This document shows, piece after piece, positions 59,704 to 64,000 of a stretch of 64,000 nt of DNA; within the stretch, counting starts at the first letter, position 1; each line of letters opens with the position of its first letter. Position numbers and translations under genes: made by a program. This DNA is from Modicisalibacter radicis (GTDB lineage: Bacteria > Pseudomonadota > Gammaproteobacteria > Pseudomonadales > Halomonadaceae), in assembly GCF_900961225.1 (NCBI RefSeq), contig NZ_CAAHFN010000054.1, positions 248,001-312,000 on the forward strand, in the 5' to 3' direction. The notes beneath the pieces were generated by a model. That model was given only the letters and a program-made list of their open reading frames with translations. It was not told the origin of the DNA and made no database searches.

Positions 59704-60816
59704 ATGGCGCAGGACTTTCTCATCGTCGGTGGCGGCGTCGTCGGCATGGCGGTCGCCTACGGGCTGGCGCAAGCCGGACAGAAGGTCACCGTACTCGACG
59801 AACGCGACGACGCCCTGCGCGCCTCGAGGGGCAACGCCGGGCTGACCTGGGTCCAGGGAAAGGGGCTCGGCATGCCGCGCTATGCCGAGCTGAGCCTCGA
59901 TGCCGTCACCGCCTGGCCGGCCTTTGCCGACGAGCTGCAGTCGCTGACCGGGATCGACGTACAGCATGAGCAGCGCGGCGGCATCGATATCTGCTTCGAC
60001 GCCGACGAGGCCGCCGCGCGCCAAGCCGAGTACCGTGCCCTGCAGCAGGCCTCGCCACGGATCGCCAGGGGCTTTCACTGGCGATACCTCGACCGCGATG
60101 CCCTGCTCCCCTACCTGCCAGGGTTGGGCGACAACATCCATGGCGGCACCTGGTCACCCCATGATGGACATTGCAACCCTCTGTATCTGTTACGTGCCCT
60201 GTATGCGGCAAGCCTCGAGCGTGGCGTCATCGTTCACCCCGCCTCCCCCGCCAGCCGGGTCGCTCGGGACGGCGGCGGATTCGTGGCCACCACGCCCCGC
60301 GGCGACTTCAGGGCGGAGCGCCTGATCCTAGCCGCGGGGCTCGGCGCAAGCGCCCTGGCCCCCATGCTGGGTCTGTCGGGCGCGGTCAGGCCGGTGCGCG
60401 GTCAGGTCGTGGTGACGGAACGCCTGCCTCGCATCGCTCAACTGCCCACCCCCCAGATCCGCCAGACCGCCAGCGGCGGCTACCTGATCGGCGACACCCA
60501 GGAAGACGCCGGCTTCGACAAGGGCACCACGCTGACGATGATCCAGGCGCTGGCCGCCAAGGCGACACGCATCTTCCCGCGGCTGGCGCAGGCACGCCTG
60601 GTCCGGGCCTGGGGCGCGCTACGCGTGATGACGCCGGACGGCAATCCGCTCTATGAGTCGTCCGAGGCCTGTCCGGGCGCCTACAACATCAACTGCCACA
60701 GCGGCATTACCCTGGCGGCCTTCCACGCGGGCGATCTGTCGCGAGCCATTCTCGACGATCGCCTGGCCCGCGATTATCCCCAGTTCTCGGGAGAGCGATT
60801 CGATGTTCCGGCGTAG
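59704..60816 (+). CDS. FAD-dependent D-amino-acid/opine dehydrogenase, beta subunit (OoxB/LhpB/HcnC-like)
   Basis: A 370-residue flavoprotein of the DadA/glycine-oxidase fold, expected to oxidise the C-N bond of a secondary amine or D-amino acid. The N-terminal dinucleotide motif is LIVGGGVVGMAVAYGLAQAG and DERDDALRASRGNAGL follows. The late RAWGALRVMTPDGNPLY and GAYNINCHSGITLAAFH regions bind flavin. The next two genes encode a [2Fe-2S] subunit and a large subunit, an arrangement known from octopine and nopaline oxidases, D-hydroxyproline dehydrogenase and hydrogen cyanide synthase. The frame overlaps the next by 14 bases. Confidence 0.9.
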   Translation: MAQDFLIVGGGVVGMAVAYGLAQAGQKVTVLDERDDALRASRGNAGLTWVQGKGLGMPRYAELSLDAVTAWPAFADELQSLTGIDVQHEQRGGIDICFDADEAAARQAEYRALQQASPRIARGFHWRYLDRDALLPYLPGLGDNIHGGTWSPHDGHCNPLYLLRALYAASLERGVIVHPASPASRVARDGGGFVATTPRGDFRAERLILAAGLGASALAPMLGLSGAVRPVRGQVVVTERLPRIAQLPTPQIRQTASGGYLIGDTQEDAGFDKGTTLTMIQALAAKATRIFPRLAQARLVRAWGALRVMTPDGNPLYESSEACPGAYNINCHSGITLAAFHAGDLSRAILDDRLARDYPQFSGERFDVPA

Positions 60817-61099
60817 CGAACGAGCCCGGCAGCCCGGGAGGTGCGTGGCCATACGGCTGGACGGTGAGGTCGTCAACGTACCCGACACATTGAGCGTGGC
60901 CGCCGCGGTGCTCCATGTTCATGGCTGGCGAGGTTATCGCCGTCACCTCGACGGCACGCCGCGGGCGCCATTATGCCTGATGGGGGTCTGCCAGGAATGC
61001 CTGATCACCATCGATGGGCTCCCCAACCGCCAGGGGTGCCTGGAACCGGTACGCGAGGGCATGGTCATCGAACGTCAGGGAGACGATCCCCATGGCTGA
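60803..61099 (+). CDS. [2Fe-2S] gamma subunit of the dehydrogenase (HcnA/OoxC-like)
   Basis: A 98-residue ferredoxin-fold subunit. ATG 60803 gives an N-terminal segment and then VAIRLDGEVVNVPDTLSV. The cluster ligands are the four cysteines in LCLMGVCQECLITIDG and QGCLEPV. It passes electrons between the flavin subunits and overlaps both neighbours (14 bases before, 8 after), so the three subunits are made in fixed ratio. Confidence 0.9.
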   Translation: MFRRSERARQPGRCVAIRLDGEVVNVPDTLSVAAAVLHVHGWRGYRRHLDGTPRAPLCLMGVCQECLITIDGLPNRQGCLEPVREGMVIERQGDDPHG

Positions 61100-62498
61100 G
61101 CGTCGCCATACCGATATCGCCGTGATCGGTGCGGGACCAGCCGGCATGGCTGCGGCGCTCACCCTGAGCGAGGCGGGCCTTCGCCCCGTTGTGTTCGACA
61201 TGAATGCCACCCCCGGCGGCCAGATCTATCGTCAACTCGCCGCCCCCCAGGTCGACGCGACCCTCATGGGCCAGGAGTATATCGCCGGTCGCTCGCTCGT
61301 CGACGCCTTCGTCACGGCCGATATCGACTACCGCCCGCTGAGTCGCGTCTGGTGGCTCGACAGGGACGGCGAGGGTTATGTCCTGGGCGTCCTGCAACAA
61401 GGACATTCGCAACAATGGCACGCCGACCGGCTGATCCTGGCCAGCGGTGCCATGGAGCGGGGCTGGCCGTTTCCCGGCTGGCAGCTACCCGGCGTCATGT
61501 ACGCCGGCGCTGCGCAGATCCTGCTCAAGCAGGCAGCGCTGCTGCCGAGCGCAGCGCCGATTCTCGCGGGCAGCGGCCCCTTGCTCTACCTGCTGGCCTG
61601 GCAATATCTGCAAGCGGGTCGGCCCCCGGCACTGGTGCTGGACATGGCACCGGCGTCCCGTTATCGCACCCTGATGCGCCACCCCGTGCGCGCATGGCAT
61701 GGGCGGTCCTACCTGCTCAAGGGCATGCGCCTGATTGCCGATCTCCGGCGCGCCGGCGTCGCCATCCGCCAGGGGGTGAGTGGCTTGCGGGCGAGCGGCA
61801 GCGACGCCCTCGAGCGAATCCACTATCGCCACGCGGGTACCTGGCGATCGCTTCCAGGAACGTTGCTCCTGACCCACTTCGGGGTGGTACCGGAACCCCA
61901 GCTCATGCGAAGCCTGCAACTGCGCCAGCATTGGCAGCATGAACAACAGTGCTTCGTGCCGGATCGGGATGCCACGTTGAGCGCTGGCACCAACCTGTGG
62001 ATCGCCGGCGATGGCGGCGGCATCGGCGGGGCACGCAACGCCGAACGGGAAGGCCATCTCGCCGGCTTTGCGGCCATCGCGTCGCTGGGGCGCCAGCCCA
62101 CGAAACGACGGTCCGCAACCACACGCAGGCTGCTGGCAGCACGTCGGCGGGACCTCGCGGCACGGCCGCTGCTGGATGCCCTGTTCCGGGTTCCCGAGGG
62201 CTGGTTGGCCGAGCAGCCGCCGGAAACCCTGGTCTGCCGCTGCGAGGCCGTCACCCGCGGCGAACTCGACGAGGCGATCGCTCAGGGCGGCAGCGGCCCC
62301 AATCAGCTGAAGGCCTTCACCCGCTGCGGGATGGGGCCCTGCCAGGGACGCCAATGCGGCGAGAGCGTCACGCGTCTGCTCGCCTCACGGACCCGCCGGT
62401 CTCCGGACGATATCGGCTATTACCACATCCGCCCGCCAGTGCACTCGATCACGCTCGGCGAACTGGCCGCCGACGATTTCGACAATACCAATAACTGA
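61092..62498 (+). CDS. FAD/NAD alpha subunit of the dehydrogenase (OoxA/HcnB-like) with BFD domain
   Basis: A 468-residue subunit. The N-terminal nucleotide-binding motif is IAVIGAGPAGMAAALTLSEAG and PGGQIYRQ follows. The C-terminal part carries a BFD-like [2Fe-2S] domain with cysteines in LVCRCEAVTRGEL and CGMGPCQGRQCG. Alpha subunits of this kind accompany opine oxidases, D-hydroxyproline dehydrogenase and cyanide synthase. ATG 61092 overlaps the previous stop by 8 bases. Confidence 0.9.
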   Translation: MAERRHTDIAVIGAGPAGMAAALTLSEAGLRPVVFDMNATPGGQIYRQLAAPQVDATLMGQEYIAGRSLVDAFVTADIDYRPLSRVWWLDRDGEGYVLGVLQQGHSQQWHADRLILASGAMERGWPFPGWQLPGVMYAGAAQILLKQAALLPSAAPILAGSGPLLYLLAWQYLQAGRPPALVLDMAPASRYRTLMRHPVRAWHGRSYLLKGMRLIADLRRAGVAIRQGVSGLRASGSDALERIHYRHAGTWRSLPGTLLLTHFGVVPEPQLMRSLQLRQHWQHEQQCFVPDRDATLSAGTNLWIAGDGGGIGGARNAEREGHLAGFAAIASLGRQPTKRRSATTRRLLAARRRDLAARPLLDALFRVPEGWLAEQPPETLVCRCEAVTRGELDEAIAQGGSGPNQLKAFTRCGMGPCQGRQCGESVTRLLASRTRRSPDDIGYYHIRPPVHSITLGELAADDFDNTNN

Positions 62499-62549
62499 CA
62501 AAAGCCAAGCCACGCTCACGAACCACAACAAAGACCGAGAGGACTCCCC

Positions 62550-63302
62550 ATGAAAAAGCTCCTGTTGAGTGCCACCTTGACGCTGGCCGCGGCCGGAATC
62601 ACGACCGTGCAGGCCGACGATGGCCCGCTGCGCATCGGGGTCGACGTACCCTACGCCCCCTACCAGTACAAGCTGCCCGACGGCACGATCACCGGCTTCG
62701 AGGTCGAACTGGTCGCTGCCGCCTGCCAGCAGATGCAGCGAGAATGCCGGTGGGTCGAACAATCGTGGGACGGCATCATTCCTGCGCTACTGGCGCGCAA
62801 GTTCGACCTGATCGCCTCGTCGATGAACATCACCGAGGATCGCGCCAAGCAGGTGCTGTTCTCCGATCCCTACTTCCAGGTTCCCTCCGTCTGGGTCGGC
62901 CAGGCCGGGCATGACTGGCAGCCGGGGGATGGCGATCTTGCCGACGCCGCCATCGGCGTCCAACAAGGGACGATTCAGGACGAATACGTCACGCGCTTCT
63001 ATCCCAAGGCCGACATTCGCCGCTACGGTGATTCCGGCGCGGTGGTCAACGACATGCAGGCCAAACGGCTCGACCTGGTCTTCACCGCCTTTCCGCTGGC
63101 CCAGGAAACCCTGCTCGGCGACGAGGAATTCGCACGCGTGGGCAAGCTGGTCACCGGACCCGAGTCGATCTACGGGCCCGGTATCGGTGCCGCCTTCCGC
63201 AAGCGTGACGCGGCCTTGGCCGAGGACTTCAACGCAGCGATGGGCGAGATCAAGGCCGACGGCACCTTCCAGCGCCTCCACGAAAAGTATTTCGGCGAGT
63301 AG
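62550..63302 (+). CDS. Amino-acid/opine-type periplasmic binding protein, orphan
   Basis: A 250-residue family 3 solute-binding protein, as for polar amino acids and opines (OccT/NocT, ArgT). Signal peptide MKKLLLSATLTLAAAGITTVQA. Ligand-region segments are VDVPYAPYQYKLPDGTITGFEVELV, near residue 32 onward, and FDLIASSMNITEDRAKQVLFSDPYF near residue 88. It lies 51 bases after the alpha subunit on the same strand and probably shares its operon. No permease or ATPase follows, so it must use a transporter elsewhere or act as a sensor. Confidence 0.9.
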   Translation: MKKLLLSATLTLAAAGITTVQADDGPLRIGVDVPYAPYQYKLPDGTITGFEVELVAAACQQMQRECRWVEQSWDGIIPALLARKFDLIASSMNITEDRAKQVLFSDPYFQVPSVWVGQAGHDWQPGDGDLADAAIGVQQGTIQDEYVTRFYPKADIRRYGDSGAVVNDMQAKRLDLVFTAFPLAQETLLGDEEFARVGKLVTGPESIYGPGIGAAFRKRDAALAEDFNAAMGEIKADGTFQRLHEKYFGE

Positions 63303-63310
63303 CCGGCCGC

Positions 63311-63335
63311 GACGGGGGCCATCTACGGCCCCGTC
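63311..63335. terminator. Hairpin after the binding-protein gene
   Basis: GACGGGGGCC-ATCTAC-GGCCCCGTC pairs over nine bases with one bulged G. There is no U-tract. It lies nine bases after the stop codon and is shared with the convergent regulator gene. Confidence 0.5.
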
Positions 63336-63466
63336 ATCCGCCCTCTCAGGCCGCAACCCGCAGCTCGTGCTGGTCGAACACCGCCTCGATGACGTCTTCG
63401 GTTCATGCGTCCCGGCGAGGTCCCCCGAGTACAGGCACCCGTGGCAGGCCCCCAAACCGGTGCACT

Positions 63467-64000
63467 TCAGTCGCCGCCCGCGAGGTCGCGGAACGCCTCG
63501 CGACGCAGGCCGTGGCGGTGCATCTTCTGATTGAGGGTGCGCCGCGGCAGGTCCAGCTCGTCGAGCACCGCCTGGATATTGCCCTGGTGGCGCGCCAGGG
63601 CGGCGCGCAACAGCGCGGCCTCGAACGCCGCGACCTGATCGTTGAGCGAGCCGCCGCCGGCCTCGCGGGGGCCGTCGCCGGGCCGGGGCGTCAGTTGCGG
63701 GATGTCGAGCCCCAGGGTGTGGCGGGTGGCGGCGTTGCGCAGCTCGCGCAGGTTGCCCGGCCAGGCGTGGCGGCTGAGCGCGGCGAACAGCTCGCTGTCC
63801 ATCTCGCGCGGCGGCCGTTGATGCACCTCGGCGGCCTGGCGGCAGAAGTGCGCGAACAGCAGCGGGATGTCCTCGCGGCGCTCGCGCAGCGCCGGGACCG
63901 TCAGCTCGGCGATCGCCAGCCGGTAGTAGAGATCCTCGCGGAACGCCCCCTCGCCGGCCAGCGCCAGCAGGTCGGCCTTGCTCGCCGCGACCACCCGCAG
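63467..64000 (-). CDS. Sigma-54-dependent transcriptional activator, NtrC/DctD type (N-terminal part outside window)
   Basis: The C-terminal 177 or so residues of an enhancer-binding protein; the frame stays open to base 64000. Visible: the end of the AAA+ domain (FREDLYYRLAIAELTVPALRERREDIPLL, then AWPGNLRELRNAATRH) and a Fis-type helix-turn-helix (QAVLDELDLPRRTLNQKMHRHGL). The GAFTGA loop and any receiver domain lie outside. The wording of the DNA-binding helix resembles DctD, which activates C4-dicarboxylate transport genes. It could act on the sigma-54 promoter at 57666, but its own neighbours are unseen. Confidence 0.92.
   Translation of the reverse strand: MRVVAASKADLLALAGEGAFREDLYYRLAIAELTVPALRERREDIPLLFAHFCRQAAEVHQRPPREMDSELFAALSRHAWPGNLRELRNAATRHTLGLDIPQLTPRPGDGPREAGGGSLNDQVAAFEAALLRAALARHQGNIQAVLDELDLPRRTLNQKMHRHGLRREAFRDLAGGD

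Overview
The window is chromosomal DNA from a GC-rich gammaproteobacterium. It most resembles the Halomonadaceae (Halomonas and relatives). The clues are many acidic proteins, heavy use of TRAP and sodium:solute transporters, a YehZYXW-type osmoprotectant ABC system, a FabY-type starter condensing enzyme, and the coaD-ferredoxin pair also found in pseudomonads. The genus is an inference. I see no rRNA, tRNA, insertion sequence, prophage or CRISPR array. The genes are densely packed, and both ends are cut inside genes: a class II aldolase on the left and a sigma-54-dependent regulator on the right.

Layout: 1-7.9 kb holds the aldolase, a sodium:solute symporter with its small partner, two tandem EamA exporters, an SLC13-type permease and small unknown genes. 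A periplasmic beta-helix protein and a succinate-semialdehyde-type dehydrogenase follow. From 10.9 to 20.7 kb is the most coherent block: an aldo/keto reductase, a 23-unit heptanucleotide array, a PtxS-like LacI regulator, a 2-ketogluconate kinase (KguK-like), a 2-ketoacid reductase (KguD/GhrB-like), a second LacI regulator, a three-gene DctPQM TRAP transporter and a YieH-like sugar-acid phosphatase. Together they look like uptake and phosphorylation of 2-ketogluconate or a close sugar acid, with a TRAP transporter where Pseudomonas uses an MFS permease. Both LacI regulators have candidate operators nearby.

20.7-34 kb is mixed housekeeping and envelope functions: an SUI1-like factor, a YbaY lipoprotein, a sirtuin, a MASE2-GGDEF diguanylate cyclase, a NERD protein, an RNase I homologue with an altered active site, a cold-shock protein, dGTPase, PBP4, and an efflux island. 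The island is a PACE pump overlapping an EmrE-like pump, with a divergent LysR gene. 34.9-42 kb holds trmB, fabY (behind a PsrA-like box), coaD, ferredoxin, a MATE pump and an AtoE-type fatty-acid permease. 42-48.8 kb holds a thioesterase, a voltage-sensor-like membrane protein, a MocR/LysE pair, an EAL-HDOD protein and an I78-type inhibitor.

48.9-52.9 kb is the complete YehZYXW-type osmoprotectant ABC operon. Two tandem entericidin lipoproteins and a TauE/SafE exporter follow on the other strand. 54.3-57.6 kb is a TAXI-type TRAP transporter with a strong candidate sigma-54 promoter. 58.7-63.3 kb is a LysR-controlled three-subunit D-amino-acid/opine-type dehydrogenase with an orphan amino-acid binding protein. 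The window ends in an NtrC/DctD-type regulator. The overall impression is a salt-tolerant heterotroph specialised in scavenging organic acids, sugar acids and amino-acid derivatives.
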